Shown: piece by piece, positions 15,805 through 23,974 of the stretch
How positions within the stretch are numbered: position 1 is the stretch's first letter
Layout: each line of letters opens with the position of its first letter
Assembly (NCBI GenBank): GCA_964507025.1
Contig: CAZDOK010000012.1
Coordinates: 39,624 to 103,623, forward strand
Origin: Amarobacter sp964507025
Lineage (GTDB): Bacteria; Chloroflexota; Dehalococcoidia; Tepidiformales; Tepidiformaceae
Direction of reading: 5' to 3'
Length of the DNA stretch: 64,000 nt
Notes under the pieces: generated by a model
What the model was told of the DNA's origin: nothing
The model's database searches: none
What the model saw: only the letters and a program-made list of their open reading frames with translations
Program-made: the position numbers and the translations under genes

Positions 15805-15832
15805 ACATTACTCCGGCGGGGAGGGTTGTCAA
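15805..15832 (-). promoter_or_regulatory. Strong promoter of candidate ncRNA
   Basis: On the minus strand TTGACA (15827-15832) and TAATGT (15805-15810) are separated by 16 nt. The -35 hexamer is consensus. It is the clearest sigma-A promoter in the window and is not followed by any coding start, which is the main reason to expect an RNA gene here. Confidence 0.65.
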
Positions 15833-15871
15833 GAGGTTTTCGCGCAAGGTAAACGCAAGAAAATCGCAGGC

Positions 15872-16318
15872 CTAGCGGCGGATGGTTCGGAGGGTGAGGA
15901 GGTGGATCGAGACCGCGATGGCGATGGCGAAGAGGGTGAGGCGGACCCAGAGGCTTTCGATGAAGAAGTACTCCGTGACGCCGATGCCGAGCCAGAGGGA
16001 GCCAACAGAGTAGGCCTTGGCGACGACGGTTGCGCCCTTCTCCTCGCGGTAGTCGCGGAGGTGTTTGCCGAACCAGCGATTGGTGGTGAGCCAGCGATAG
16101 GCGCCCGGAGAGCTCTTTCCGTAGCAGCCTGCGGCGAGGAGGAAGAAGACGGTGGACGGGAGCAGGGGCAGGAAGATGCCGAGGATGCCAACGCCAACGA
16201 GGAGACTGCCCAGGGCGACGAACAGCCAGCGGAGGAGGCGATGCCGGCTCGGCGCCCGGAGCGCAAGGGAGGGTGAACTTCCCAATTCTTTCATTTCGGT
16301 GATGGAAGTCTCCGTCAC
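15872..16318 (-). CDS. YbaN-like DUF454 membrane protein
   Basis: A 148-residue inner-membrane protein of the DUF454/YbaN family. The signature is LRWLFVALGSLLVGVGILGI, then FLPLLPSTVFFLLAAGCYGK with S/R-rich loop SSPGAYRWLTTNRWFGKHL and the DYREEKG turn, followed by two more hydrophobic helices. GTG 16318 is preferred (CATACT at 16328-16333 is 9 nt upstream); ATG 16294 shortens it by eight residues. Function unknown in all organisms. It sits between the candidate ncRNA and the divergent gpmA gene. Confidence 0.85.
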   Translation of the reverse strand: MTETSITEMKELGSSPSLALRAPSRHRLLRWLFVALGSLLVGVGILGIFLPLLPSTVFFLLAAGCYGKSSPGAYRWLTTNRWFGKHLRDYREEKGATVVAKAYSVGSLWLGIGVTEYFFIESLWVRLTLFAIAIAVSIHLLTLRTIRR

Positions 16319-16414
16319 GGCAGATTCAGTATGCCATGCTGGACCAGCGGATGCGAGCGCGGTTCGGGACCGGATGACGGAGCCGGGAGTGAGCCCGGGG
16401 CGTACAATCCGGGC

Positions 16415-17158
16415 ATGACATACACGCTTGTGCTGCTCCGCCACGGCGAGAGCACGTGGAACCAGGAGAACCGGTTCACGGGCTGGACGGACGTCCCGTT
16501 GAACGAGAAAGGCCTCGCGGAGGCGCGTGAGGCGGGCAGGATGATGGCGGCGGAGGGCCTGCGCTTCGACGTGGTGCACACCTCGTTGCTCCGGCGAGCG
16601 ATAGCGACCACACAGATCGCGCTGGACGTGATGGACCAGCACTGGTTGCCGGTGCGGCGCTCGTGGCGGCTGAACGAACGTCACTACGGAGCGCTGCAGG
16701 GGCTGAACAAGAAGGAGACCTCGGAGCGGTACGGGCCGGACCAGGTATTCGCGTGGCGGCGGGGGTACGACACGCCGCCGCCACCGCTGGATGCAGACGA
16801 CGACCGGCACCCGCGGCACGAGGCGCGATATGCCGCGCTTGCTCCCGACGTTGTGCCGGCGACGGAATGCCTGAAGGACGTGGTCGAGCGGATGCTGCCG
16901 TACTGGTACGACGCCATCGTGCCCGACCTGCGCGCCGGGCAGCGCGTGCTGATTGGCGCGCACGGCAACAGTCTGCGCGCGCTGGTGAAGCACCTCGATG
17001 GGATCAGCGATGAAGAGATCCCGGAGTTGAACATCCCGACGGGGATCCCGCTGGTGTACGAGCTGGGGGACGACCTGAGGCCGGTGTCGTCGCGGTACCT
17101 GGGCGACCCGGAGGCGGCGAAGGCGGCGGCGGAGGCGGTGGCCCGGCAGGCAGGATAG
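16415..17158 (+). CDS. gpmA: 2,3-bisphosphoglycerate-dependent phosphoglycerate mutase
   Basis: A 247-residue cytosolic glycolytic enzyme interconverting 3- and 2-phosphoglycerate. The phosphohistidine is His10 in LLRHGESTWNQENRFTGWTD; LRRAIATTQIAL, the substrate loop RLNERHYGALQGLNKKETSE and the second catalytic His in IGAHGNSLRALVKHLDG are all intact. Length is normal for dPGM. TACAAT at 16403-16408 lies 6 nt before ATG 16415 with no ribosome site, so the mRNA is probably leaderless. Transcription ends at the hairpin at 17186-17212. Confidence 0.95.
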   Translation: MTYTLVLLRHGESTWNQENRFTGWTDVPLNEKGLAEAREAGRMMAAEGLRFDVVHTSLLRRAIATTQIALDVMDQHWLPVRRSWRLNERHYGALQGLNKKETSERYGPDQVFAWRRGYDTPPPPLDADDDRHPRHEARYAALAPDVVPATECLKDVVERMLPYWYDAIVPDLRAGQRVLIGAHGNSLRALVKHLDGISDEEIPELNIPTGIPLVYELGDDLRPVSSRYLGDPEAAKAAAEAVARQAG

Positions 17159-17185
17159 GACGACCCGGGGCGGCAACAAAAAGCA

Positions 17186-17212
17186 CGAAGGCCGGGATCA
17201 ACCCGGCCTTCG
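17186..17212. terminator. Bidirectional terminator, gpmA and copper operon
   Basis: CGAAGGCCGGG (17186-17196), 5-nt loop, CCCGGCCTTCG (17202-17212): a perfect 11-bp stem. The plus strand continues TTTCGGTT and the minus strand continues TGCTTTTTGTTG, so it can end both the gpmA transcript and the converging copper operon. Confidence 0.8.
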
Positions 17213-17234
17213 TTTCGGTTCGTTGGTGGCCTGG

Positions 17235-18281
17235 TCAGCGAGCGGGGGTAGGGGTGGCCATGCCCATTCCCTGGCCCTGGCCCTGGCCCATGCCCTGACC
17301 GGAGCCTTCCATCATGCCGGTGTGCGGCTTCGCGGGGGCGGAGATGGTCACTTCGCCGGCCTTTTCGAAGGTGAGGGTGATCGTGATGACCTGGCCTTCG
17401 GTGAGGGGTTCCTTGAGGTCCATCATCATGATGTGGTAGGCGCCCGGACGGAGGGTCACTTCACCGTTTGCCGGGACGGGGAAGCCACCGACCTTCTCCT
17501 GCATCTTCGAAGTCGAGCCATCGGAGACGACTTCGTGGAGCTGGACGTTGGAGCTAATCGGCGAGGTGGCCTTGATGAGGGTATCGGCCTCGCCGGAGTT
17601 CTTGATGACCATGTAGGCGGCCGTGACCGTGTTGGCGGTGACCCGGACCCACTGGTCCTCGATTGTGAGCTTGCCAAACGTGACGGGGCCGGGCGCGGCG
17701 GCCATGGTCATGGTTGCCGCGGGAGTGTTGGTCGATCCGCCGCTCATGCCGTGCTGCATGCCGCCCATGTCGGGCGCGGCCTTCACAGGGGCGTCGATGG
17801 TGATTTCGCCGGCCTTTTCGAAAGTGAGGGTGAGGGTGACGGTTTCGCCCTCCTTGATGGGGGCGGCGAGGTCCATGAGCATGATGTGGAAGCCGCCGGG
17901 CTTGAGTTCGAGCATGCCATCGGCCGGGATGGGGAAGCCGCCGGGCTTTTCCTGCATCTTCGAGCTGGAGCCCTCGGTGATGACTTCGTGGAGCTGGACG
18001 GTGGTTGTGAGCGGAGTCGCCGCCTTGATGAGGGTATCGGCAGCGCCGGAGTTCTGAACGGTCAGGTAGGCGGCGGAGACTTCGTTGGTGGTGGGGCGGA
18101 CCCACTGGCCGGAGATCGTCAAATCGCCGAGTTTGGTGCCGTCGGTGACGGCCGGGGTCGAGTCGGCACCCCCGTCGTCGTCATCGTCGTCGTCGCCACA
18201 GGCGACGGCGACGAGGGAGACGGAGAGTGCGAGGAGCATGAGGAGTGCGGCAAGCGGGCCGCGGCGAAGGAGGTGTTTCAC
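17235..18281 (-). CDS. Lipoprotein with two PCu(A)C copper-chaperone domains
   Basis: A 348-residue lipoprotein (lipobox LVAVAC, followed by seven Asp) with two tandem PCu(A)C domains. Copy 1 has QLHEVITEGSSSKMQ and GGFHIMLMDLAAPIKEGETV; copy 2 has QLHEVVSDGSTSKMQ and GAYHIMMMDLKEPLTEGQVI, preserving the His/Met Cu(I) ligands in both. The linker (MGGMQHGMSGG) and the C-terminus (MMEGSGQGMGQGQGQGMGM) are Met-rich. PCuAC proteins deliver Cu(I) to the CuA site of cytochrome c oxidase with SCO proteins. The GTG start overlaps the SCO1 stop by 4 nt (GTGA), so they are coupled. Confidence 0.9.
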   Translation of the reverse strand: MKHLLRRGPLAALLMLLALSVSLVAVACGDDDDDDDGGADSTPAVTDGTKLGDLTISGQWVRPTTNEVSAAYLTVQNSGAADTLIKAATPLTTTVQLHEVITEGSSSKMQEKPGGFPIPADGMLELKPGGFHIMLMDLAAPIKEGETVTLTLTFEKAGEITIDAPVKAAPDMGGMQHGMSGGSTNTPAATMTMAAAPGPVTFGKLTIEDQWVRVTANTVTAAYMVIKNSGEADTLIKATSPISSNVQLHEVVSDGSTSKMQEKVGGFPVPANGEVTLRPGAYHIMMMDLKEPLTEGQVITITLTFEKAGEVTISAPAKPHTGMMEGSGQGMGQGQGQGMGMATPTPAR

Positions 18282-18943
18282 TTTGGTTCGTATCCCTTGT
18301 TCACGAGGAGTGGAAGGTCGTTGAGCCATTCGGCCTGGCCCATGCCAGAGGGGTAGACCAGGTAGGCTATGCGGTCGGTGGTGAAGGCCATGACGTAGGC
18401 GGCATGGTTGACGGCGTAGTTGCCCCCGCCAAGGTCGGTGCGAGATGCGGGCTCGAGGCCGAGGGCGCGCTGGAAGTCATCCATGAGGTCGCGAGGGCCG
18501 GTGAGCCCGACGAAGTTCTCGTCGAAGGTGTCGAGGTACTTCTTGAGCACTTCGGAGGTGTCGCGTTCGGGGTCGGCCGTCGCGAAGACGACCTTGACCT
18601 TGCTGGAGACATCCTCGGGGAGCTTCTTGAGTGCCTCGCTCATTTCGTAGAGATGAGTTGGGCAGATGTCGGGGCAGTGGGTGTAGCCGACATAGAGGAG
18701 GGTGATGTAGCCCTCGGTCTCCTTCTGGAGGTCGAACTTTTCGCCGTTTTCATCGAGGAGGACCGCATCGGGCATCTGGATTGGGGGTGCGACAGTGGCA
18801 CCCATGTAGGAGGCATCGTCGCCACCGGCGGTTGGGGCGCCGCTGTCATCGCCATCGTCGTCATCGCCGCCGCAGGCGGTCAGGGCGAAGGCGGTGAGGA
18901 GGGCGGCGAGGGCGACGGCCAGGTGGCGGGCGAGTTTGTACAT
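18278..18943 (-). CDS. SCO1/SenC copper-delivery lipoprotein
   Basis: A 221-residue lipoprotein (lipobox LTAC, Cys24, then acidic GGDDDDGDD) with a thioredoxin-fold SCO domain. Copper ligands are the CxxxC at Cys90 and Cys94 in YTHCPDICPTHLY and His180 in YAVNHAAYVM. SCO proteins insert or reduce copper at the CuA centre of cytochrome oxidase on the outer face of the membrane. It is the third gene of a minus-strand operon running from 20043 to 17235. ATG 18943 begins a typical signal peptide; the open frame upstream is not protein-like. Confidence 0.93.
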   Translation of the reverse strand: MYKLARHLAVALAALLTAFALTACGGDDDDGDDSGAPTAGGDDASYMGATVAPPIQMPDAVLLDENGEKFDLQKETEGYITLLYVGYTHCPDICPTHLYEMSEALKKLPEDVSSKVKVVFATADPERDTSEVLKKYLDTFDENFVGLTGPRDLMDDFQRALGLEPASRTDLGGGNYAVNHAAYVMAFTTDRIAYLVYPSGMGQAEWLNDLPLLVNKGYEPK

Positions 18944-19102
18944 GACTGACTCCAGGGGATGTGGCTGCCCGGGCGCGGGAGCCCGGGCGGCCGGTGGGAA
19001 CCACCGCTCGTGATGATCTTCACAGATCATACGCCCGCGAGTGAGGGACGGATGGCCCCATTGAAGTGACCGGCTGGTACCGAGCACGTAGGGCCACCTG
19101 CG

Positions 19103-19585
19103 TCAATGGGTGTGACCATCGTCGTTGCCAAGACCCGCAGCCTCGTAGAGGTAATCCCACACCGCGCCAGAGAAGTCGTGCTGGGCGATGTGGACCTTCG
19201 TTGAGAGCTCGCTGACCCGGGCCATATCGGGGGATTCGGCATCGAGAACTTCGGCGAATTCGCCGAAGAGCCCCGCGAGCGTATCGGCCCGGGCCTCGAG
19301 GTCATCGTTGGGCCAGGAAGTAAGCTTGACCAGCGTCTGCATGCGGACCGTGGTGGTCCGGGCAGTCGCCGGGATCTTCTTTTCCTGTTGAATGGCATCG
19401 TCGATTTCGTGGAAACCCGCGTTATCGAGGATGTGGATTGCGGTGAGAACGGTCTCGTCGCCGGAGGGGGAATCACCGGCGTCGGCGTCATCGCCGCACG
19501 CAGCCAGTGCGAGCATGGCGATCGCGGAGAGAGCGGCGAACGCCATGAGCGCCAGCGGGCGCGAGAGGTTGGTGGTCATATCCAT
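19103..19585 (-). CDS. Lipoprotein in copper operon, function unknown
   Basis: A 160-residue lipoprotein (signal LALMAFAALSAIAMLALAAC, then GDDADAGDSPSGD). The mature part is helical (AIHILDNAGFHEIDDAIQQE, a long linker, VSELSTKVHIAQHDFSGAVWDYL) and ends in HTH. It carries several His residues that might bind metal, but I recognise no family. It lies between a His/Cys-rich membrane protein and SCO1, so a role in copper handling or oxidase assembly is a reasonable guess from context only. ATG 19585 is chosen; ATG 19579 and 19609 are in frame. Confidence 0.65.
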   Translation of the reverse strand: MDMTTNLSRPLALMAFAALSAIAMLALAACGDDADAGDSPSGDETVLTAIHILDNAGFHEIDDAIQQEKKIPATARTTTVRMQTLVKLTSWPNDDLEARADTLAGLFGEFAEVLDAESPDMARVSELSTKVHIAQHDFSGAVWDYLYEAAGLGNDDGHTH

Positions 19586-19650
19586 GTTCCCTGTGGAGCT
19601 GGGAGGCATAACTGCCTCGTGTGCGAGCGAATGATGCTCGCAGGGGCACA

Positions 19651-20043
19651 TCAGCAAGCGCGGATGAGGGCTCGCGGCGGCTCCAGCTCGGGGGAAGGGG
19701 TGAAGCCTTCGCCTGGCTTCCACCAGCGAAGGGCGAGAAGTACAAAGAGGCCCGCAGCGCCGAAGAGCGCCAGGGATTCGTTCAGGAGTGCGAACGAGAC
19801 GCCGGCCGCCGCCGGGACATCGCTACAGGATGCGGCATCGGCATGGCAGTGGCGGGAGTGATCGTGGCCGTCGCCCTCGACCGATGCCGGGGCGGCGCCG
19901 GGAAGCGCCAGGTAGTAGCCGGTACCGGGAATGGAGAGTTCCGCGGGCCAGTGGCCGAAGAACGTCAGGGTAGGAAGAAGCGCGAGGACCAGAATCCAGG
20001 AGGCCCGGCGACGGCCTGCCACAGAGGAAAGGCGAACTCCCAC
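19651..20043 (-). CDS. Membrane protein with His/Cys-rich external loop
   Basis: A 130-residue protein with a first hydrophobic segment (ASWILVLALLPTLTFFGHWP), an external loop of about 50 residues containing GDGHDHSRHCHADAASCSDV, and a second segment (LALFGAAGLFVLLALRWW). The His and Cys cluster looks metal-binding. GTG 20043 is preferred because TATCCT (20050-20055) lies 6 nt upstream, the leaderless pattern seen in many genes here; the open frame to 20085 would need TTG. It is first in the copper operon 20043-17235, so copper binding or sensing is likely by context. Confidence 0.65.
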   Translation of the reverse strand: MGVRLSSVAGRRRASWILVLALLPTLTFFGHWPAELSIPGTGYYLALPGAAPASVEGDGHDHSRHCHADAASCSDVPAAAGVSFALLNESLALFGAAGLFVLLALRWWKPGEGFTPSPELEPPRALIRAC

Positions 20044-20117
20044 GGATCGAGGATAGCACTCCGCGGAGTTATGGCAGTGAAACAAAGGTCACACCACAGA
20101 GGGTTGCGCGGCTCCGC

Positions 20118-20123
20118 TACACT
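20118..20123 (+). promoter_or_regulatory. -10 box of SDR gene
   Basis: TACACT at 20118-20123, about 35 nt before ATG 20159. A GAGGG motif in the short leader can serve as ribosome site. The -35 region is not clear. Confidence 0.35.
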
Positions 20124-20158
20124 CGGCTGCCACAGGGCGACTGAACGAGGGTAGGCGA

Positions 20159-21007
20159 ATGCGGGACTTGCGTGGCAGGACGGCGATCGTGACGGGCGCA
20201 TCGCGGGGACTTGGTCCGTACATTGCGCGGGCCCTAGCGGCGGAGGGTGTGAACCTTTCGCTGGCGGCGCGTTCGGCTGGTGACCTTGAGCGCGTGGCCG
20301 AGGACATGCGGGCGCTTGGAGTTCGGGCGAAAGCGGTGGCGGGCGACGTGACGTTGGCCGGGGACCGGGCGCGGCTGGTGGAGGCGACGCTGGCGGAGTT
20401 CGGGCGGATCGACATCCTGGTGAACAACGCCGGGATCGAGGTGACCAGCCACTTCGAGCGGCAGGGCGAGGAGGAGCTCGTCCAGACGATCGACGTGAAC
20501 CTGACCTCCGCGGTCCTGCTGACGCGGCAGGTAATCCCGGTGATGCTGGAACGGAAGGCGGGGCACGTCGTGAACATGGCCTCGCTGGCGGGGAAGGTGC
20601 CGGTGCCCTACAGCGTGCCGTACGCGGCATCGAAAGCCGGGCTGGTGGGCTTCACGGAATCGCTGCGGAACGAGTTCAGGAAGCGGGGCGTGAGCGCGAG
20701 CGTGGTGTGTCCGGGGCTCGTTTCCGAGGCGGGAATGTACGTGCAAATGCAACAGGATGCGGGGGTGAAGGAGAACTTCCTGGCGGGGACGGTGACCCCG
20801 AAGAAAGTGGCATCGGACGTGGTGAAGGCGATCCGGCGGGACCGGCCGGAGATGCTGGTGTATCGCGGGCCGGGCCGGCTGGTGAGCGCGTTTTCGGAGG
20901 CAGCTCCGGGAGTGTTCGAGCGGGTGTTCCCGCTGTTCGGCACGTTCACGCTGTTCAGGAAGATCGCCGATGCGAGGGAGAAGCAGGGGGAAAGGTCGGG
21001 GAGCTGA
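20159..21007 (+). CDS. Short-chain dehydrogenase/reductase (classical SDR)
   Basis: A 282-residue NAD(P)-binding Rossmann enzyme. The cofactor motif is VTGASRGLGPYIARALAAEG, the NNAG motif is ILVNNAGIEVTSHF, and the catalytic set is Ser in VVNMASLAGKVP with YAASKAG (Tyr and Lys). The C-terminal 60 residues carry the SDR helix bundle found in acyl-reducing or sterol-type SDRs (ERVFPLFGTFTLFRKIADAR). Substrate unknown. Stands alone on the plus strand, divergent from the copper operon. Confidence 0.9.
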   Translation: MRDLRGRTAIVTGASRGLGPYIARALAAEGVNLSLAARSAGDLERVAEDMRALGVRAKAVAGDVTLAGDRARLVEATLAEFGRIDILVNNAGIEVTSHFERQGEEELVQTIDVNLTSAVLLTRQVIPVMLERKAGHVVNMASLAGKVPVPYSVPYAASKAGLVGFTESLRNEFRKRGVSASVVCPGLVSEAGMYVQMQQDAGVKENFLAGTVTPKKVASDVVKAIRRDRPEMLVYRGPGRLVSAFSEAAPGVFERVFPLFGTFTLFRKIADAREKQGERSGS

Positions 21008-21111
21008 GGGGAACCGGGCGGCCGCCGGGTTCGTTTAGTCTGTAGGGATTGGTGGAGACCGGCGCGACGCGGCACGCTTCGGAAGATGCCGCTGATCGGA
21101 CAGGGGAGGGC

Positions 21112-22011
21112 ATGATGACACGTAGCCGAGCACGCGGATGGGTGGGGCTGCTGGCGGGGCTGGCGCTTCTCGCGCTGGGCGCATGCGGCGATGACGACGG
21201 GCTGAAGCCAACGCCGACGGCCGCTGCAACGGGAACACCGACCGGGGCGGCTTCGCCAACCGCGGAACCGACGCAGGGCGCGACGGCCACGCCTGCGCCA
21301 ACGCTCGCGGTGCAGGTGTATTTCGCGCGGGATGAGCATATCGCGACAGTGGGGCGCACCGTGACGATCCCGGCTGTGGCCCGCGAAGCGATGGAGGCGC
21401 TGCTGGCAGGGCCAACGGATTACGAGAAGGGCCTGGGAATGACGAGTGCGGTCCCCACCGGGACCCGGCTCCTGGGCATCACGATCGAGAGCGGCACCGC
21501 GATCGTGGACCTCTCGCGGGAGTTCGAGTCGGGTGGCGGTTCGCTTTCCATGACCACGCGCGTCGCGCAGGTCGTGTATACGCTGACCCAGTTCGAGACG
21601 GTGGACCGGGTGACGATCCGGCTCGGCGGGCAGGATGTCGAGGCGATCGGCGGGGAGGGCGTGCCCGCGAAGGACCTGACACGGGACGACTTTCGCGACA
21701 ACACGCCGCTGATCCTGGTGGAGTCGCCGCGGCCCGGAGACGAGGTCGGCACGGAGCTGATCGTCAGCGGCACGTCGAACACGTTTGAGGCGGCGCTTTC
21801 GTGGGAGGTGCGGGACAGCACGGGCAAGGTGATCCGGGAGGGCTTCGCGACCGCGACCTCGGGCACGGGGACGTGGGAGACCTTCGCGTTCGAGATCGAC
21901 CTTTCGGGCGCGGCGACCGGGCCGATCACGCTGGTGGTGTTCGAACGCTCGGCGAAGGACGGGAGCCCCATCAACGTCTACGAGGTGCCGTTGAAAGAGG
22001 TCGCGAAGTGA
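21112..22011 (+). CDS. GerMN and Gmad2 domain lipoprotein
   Basis: A 299-residue lipoprotein (LLALGAC lipobox). After a Thr/Pro/Ala-rich linker comes a GerMN domain (LAVQVYFARDEHIATVGRTV, REAMEALLAGPTDYEKGLGM, GTAIVDLSREF, FETVDRVTIRLGG) and then a C-terminal Gmad2 immunoglobulin-like domain (ILVESPRPGDEVGTELIVSG, SWEVRDSTGKVIREGFA). The pair is common in envelope proteins of Gram-positives and Chloroflexota; in spore formers GerM acts in the cell wall, but no sporulation genes are here. ATG 21112 follows GGGGAGGGC. Converges with the heliorhodopsin gene 4 nt away. Confidence 0.9.
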   Translation: MMTRSRARGWVGLLAGLALLALGACGDDDGLKPTPTAAATGTPTGAASPTAEPTQGATATPAPTLAVQVYFARDEHIATVGRTVTIPAVAREAMEALLAGPTDYEKGLGMTSAVPTGTRLLGITIESGTAIVDLSREFESGGGSLSMTTRVAQVVYTLTQFETVDRVTIRLGGQDVEAIGGEGVPAKDLTRDDFRDNTPLILVESPRPGDEVGTELIVSGTSNTFEAALSWEVRDSTGKVIREGFATATSGTGTWETFAFEIDLSGAATGPITLVVFERSAKDGSPINVYEVPLKEVAK

Positions 22012-22015
22012 GGGT

Positions 22016-22792
22016 TCAGGGGTCGCCGACGAGGGTGCTGGCGAACACCTGCCAGGCGAGCGCGGACTTCGCGGTCAGGCTGAGGAGGATGTAGACGGCC
22101 TCACCGAAGAGGTAGTCGCGCCAGGGGCCGGTGCGCCGGTACTGGAGGACCATGTTGAGTGCGAAGCAGTTGAAGAAGATGAAGAGCGAGACGAAGATGC
22201 CGACGACAAATCCGGGCGGCGAAGCGGCGAAGCCCGGGCTGGTGAAGTAGATGGCGATGGCGATCCATGGGACCGCCCCGGCGAGGCAGCCGAAGAGGAA
22301 GCTCATCCAGTTGGGGTTGCCGGGCTCTTCGTAGTGCTCCATGAGGAGGCCGAAGAGGATCATGGCGGCGTTGACGCCGAAGATGGCGACGAGGGCGGCG
22401 ACGTCGCTGATGCCGGTGAACATCGCGATGAGGACAACCATGACCGACGAGCTGGCGGAGTATTCGATCCAGCGGGCGTAGTTGCGGGCGCGTTCGAGGT
22501 TGCGGGCGTACCAGCCATAGACGCCGGGGGCGGCGATGGTCCAGTGGGCGGCGGCGGAGATGAACACGAAGAGAGCCACACCCCAGGCGATGCGGACGTC
22601 GAAGAGGTCGCGCAGTTCGGGCGGGGCGGAGCCTGGCGGGCCCTCCATGAAGCTGGCGGTAACCGGGAGCGAGAAGTCGTTGGCGAGGGCGAGGATGGCG
22701 ACCCCCTGGGCGGCGTGGAAGGCGCCCATGACCAGGTTGTAGAGGCGCAGGCGGCGCAACTGGCGCTCACGCTGCTGGTTTGAAGTGGTCAC
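22016..22792 (-). CDS. Heliorhodopsin
   Basis: A 258-residue seven-helix retinal protein of the heliorhodopsin family, which inserts with the N-terminus inside, opposite to type-1 rhodopsins. The retinal Schiff-base Lys is K242 in LLSLTAKSALAWQVF, the counterion is Glu110 in WIEYSASSSVM, and the conserved helix residues His26 (GAFHAAQG) and His83 (AAHW) are present. The helix C-D loop region VAIFGVNAAMILFGLLMEHY and NWMSFLFGCLAGAVPW fit the family. GTG 22792 is chosen because GGAGAAAGG lies 8 nt upstream and gives the family length; an in-frame ATG at 22834 would add 14 residues. No pump motif is present, so a sensory or enzyme-regulating role is likely. Confidence 0.93.
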   Translation of the reverse strand: MTTSNQQRERQLRRLRLYNLVMGAFHAAQGVAILALANDFSLPVTASFMEGPPGSAPPELRDLFDVRIAWGVALFVFISAAAHWTIAAPGVYGWYARNLERARNYARWIEYSASSSVMVVLIAMFTGISDVAALVAIFGVNAAMILFGLLMEHYEEPGNPNWMSFLFGCLAGAVPWIAIAIYFTSPGFAASPPGFVVGIFVSLFIFFNCFALNMVLQYRRTGPWRDYLFGEAVYILLSLTAKSALAWQVFASTLVGDP

Positions 22793-22858
22793 GAGGATGG
22801 CCTTTCTCCGGGTCTGCGGTGTGCCGCACATCATGAACGCCGGGCACGGATGAAACGA

Positions 22859-23827
22859 TCAGGCGGCCGAGGTGATGCGGAGGACGACGTTGCCGGTTTT
22901 CTGGCCGGACTCGACGTAGCGGGTCGCCTCGACGACTTCGTCGAGCGCGTAGCTCCGGTCGATGACGGGGCGATACTTGCCCTCCTCGACGAGCTCTTTC
23001 ACGAGGAGGAGATCCTCCTGGCGATAGCGGCCGATGCCCAAGGCGGCCCTCTTCTTTCCCGTGAACCGCGTGGCGAGGGCGAGGAGAGGCACGTGATACA
23101 TGTACCCGAGGTCAACCGTGATAAAGATGCCGCCAGCCTTCAGTGAGCGCCGGCAGCGGCGGAATGAGTGCTTGCCGACGGCGTCGAAGATGACGTCATA
23201 CGTCTTGCCGTTCCTGGTGAAGTCTTCGGCGAGGCGGTCAAGAACGTCGCCCGCGCCCAGCGAGCGCACAAGATCGAGGTCCCTGGTGTCGCACACGGCG
23301 GTCACTTCGGCCCCGAAGTGGTGCGCAAGCAGCTGGACGGCGGCAGTGCCAATGGAGCCGGCGGCGCCGTAGATGAGGACGCTCTTGCTGCGCAACGGGT
23401 TGGCCGGCTGGAGGCAAGACAGCGCGAGCAGCGACCCGTCCGGCACAGCCGCCGCTTCCTCGCAGGTCAGAGTCGCGGGCCTGGGCGCAATGACACCGGT
23501 CTCACGGACGGTCACGTACTCGGCGTGGGCGCCGCCAGCGACACCGAAGACCTCATCGCCCGGATGGAACCGGGTGACGGCCGCGCCGATGTCCTCGATG
23601 CGGCCGGCGAACTCCGTGCCCGCGACGGTCTGCCTGGGGCGGCGAATGCCGGTGAAGATCCGGCTGAACCTGTACTCGGTGCTGCGTACGCGCATGGCAT
23701 CGCCGCGGGTAACCGTGGAGGCATGGACCCGCACCAGCACCTCGTCCGCCTTCGGGACGGGCATGGCGGCTTCGCCGACGCGAAGCACTTCTGGTGGGCC
23801 GTACCGATCGTGGATCACTGCTCTCAT
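22859..23827 (-). CDS. Zeta-crystallin-like NAD(P)H:quinone oxidoreductase (MDR)
   Basis: A 322-residue medium-chain reductase without the catalytic zinc set. Typical parts: RYGPPEVLRVGEAAMPVPKA, RPRQTVAGTEFAGRIEDIGA, FHPGDEVFGVAGG, and the nucleotide site LIYGAAGSIGTAAVQLLAHH. Members reduce quinones or enones with NADPH. The gene is 66 nt upstream of the heliorhodopsin gene on the same strand, so the two probably share a transcript. That link is of interest because heliorhodopsins are suspected of regulating partner proteins. ATG 23827 is the family start. Confidence 0.9.
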   Translation of the reverse strand: MRAVIHDRYGPPEVLRVGEAAMPVPKADEVLVRVHASTVTRGDAMRVRSTEYRFSRIFTGIRRPRQTVAGTEFAGRIEDIGAAVTRFHPGDEVFGVAGGAHAEYVTVRETGVIAPRPATLTCEEAAAVPDGSLLALSCLQPANPLRSKSVLIYGAAGSIGTAAVQLLAHHFGAEVTAVCDTRDLDLVRSLGAGDVLDRLAEDFTRNGKTYDVIFDAVGKHSFRRCRRSLKAGGIFITVDLGYMYHVPLLALATRFTGKKRAALGIGRYRQEDLLLVKELVEEGKYRPVIDRSYALDEVVEATRYVESGQKTGNVVLRITSAA

Positions 23828-23974
23828 ACCGGCTTCCTCTCGCGCGACCGGCGATCGGAGCGAGCCATGAGCCCCGATTTCGCGGACGCGACTGTAGCAG
23901 ACGTGGAGGCCGCGGCGCACTGCGCGAGACGGTCGTTGCGGCGACCGTTAACCCGCGGGTGCCTTTCCGCGTTG

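Noticed and set aside
15412..15852. 146-codon plus-strand frame across the candidate RNA
   Set aside because: No family, poor codon bias, and the opposite strand has promoter, structure and terminator.
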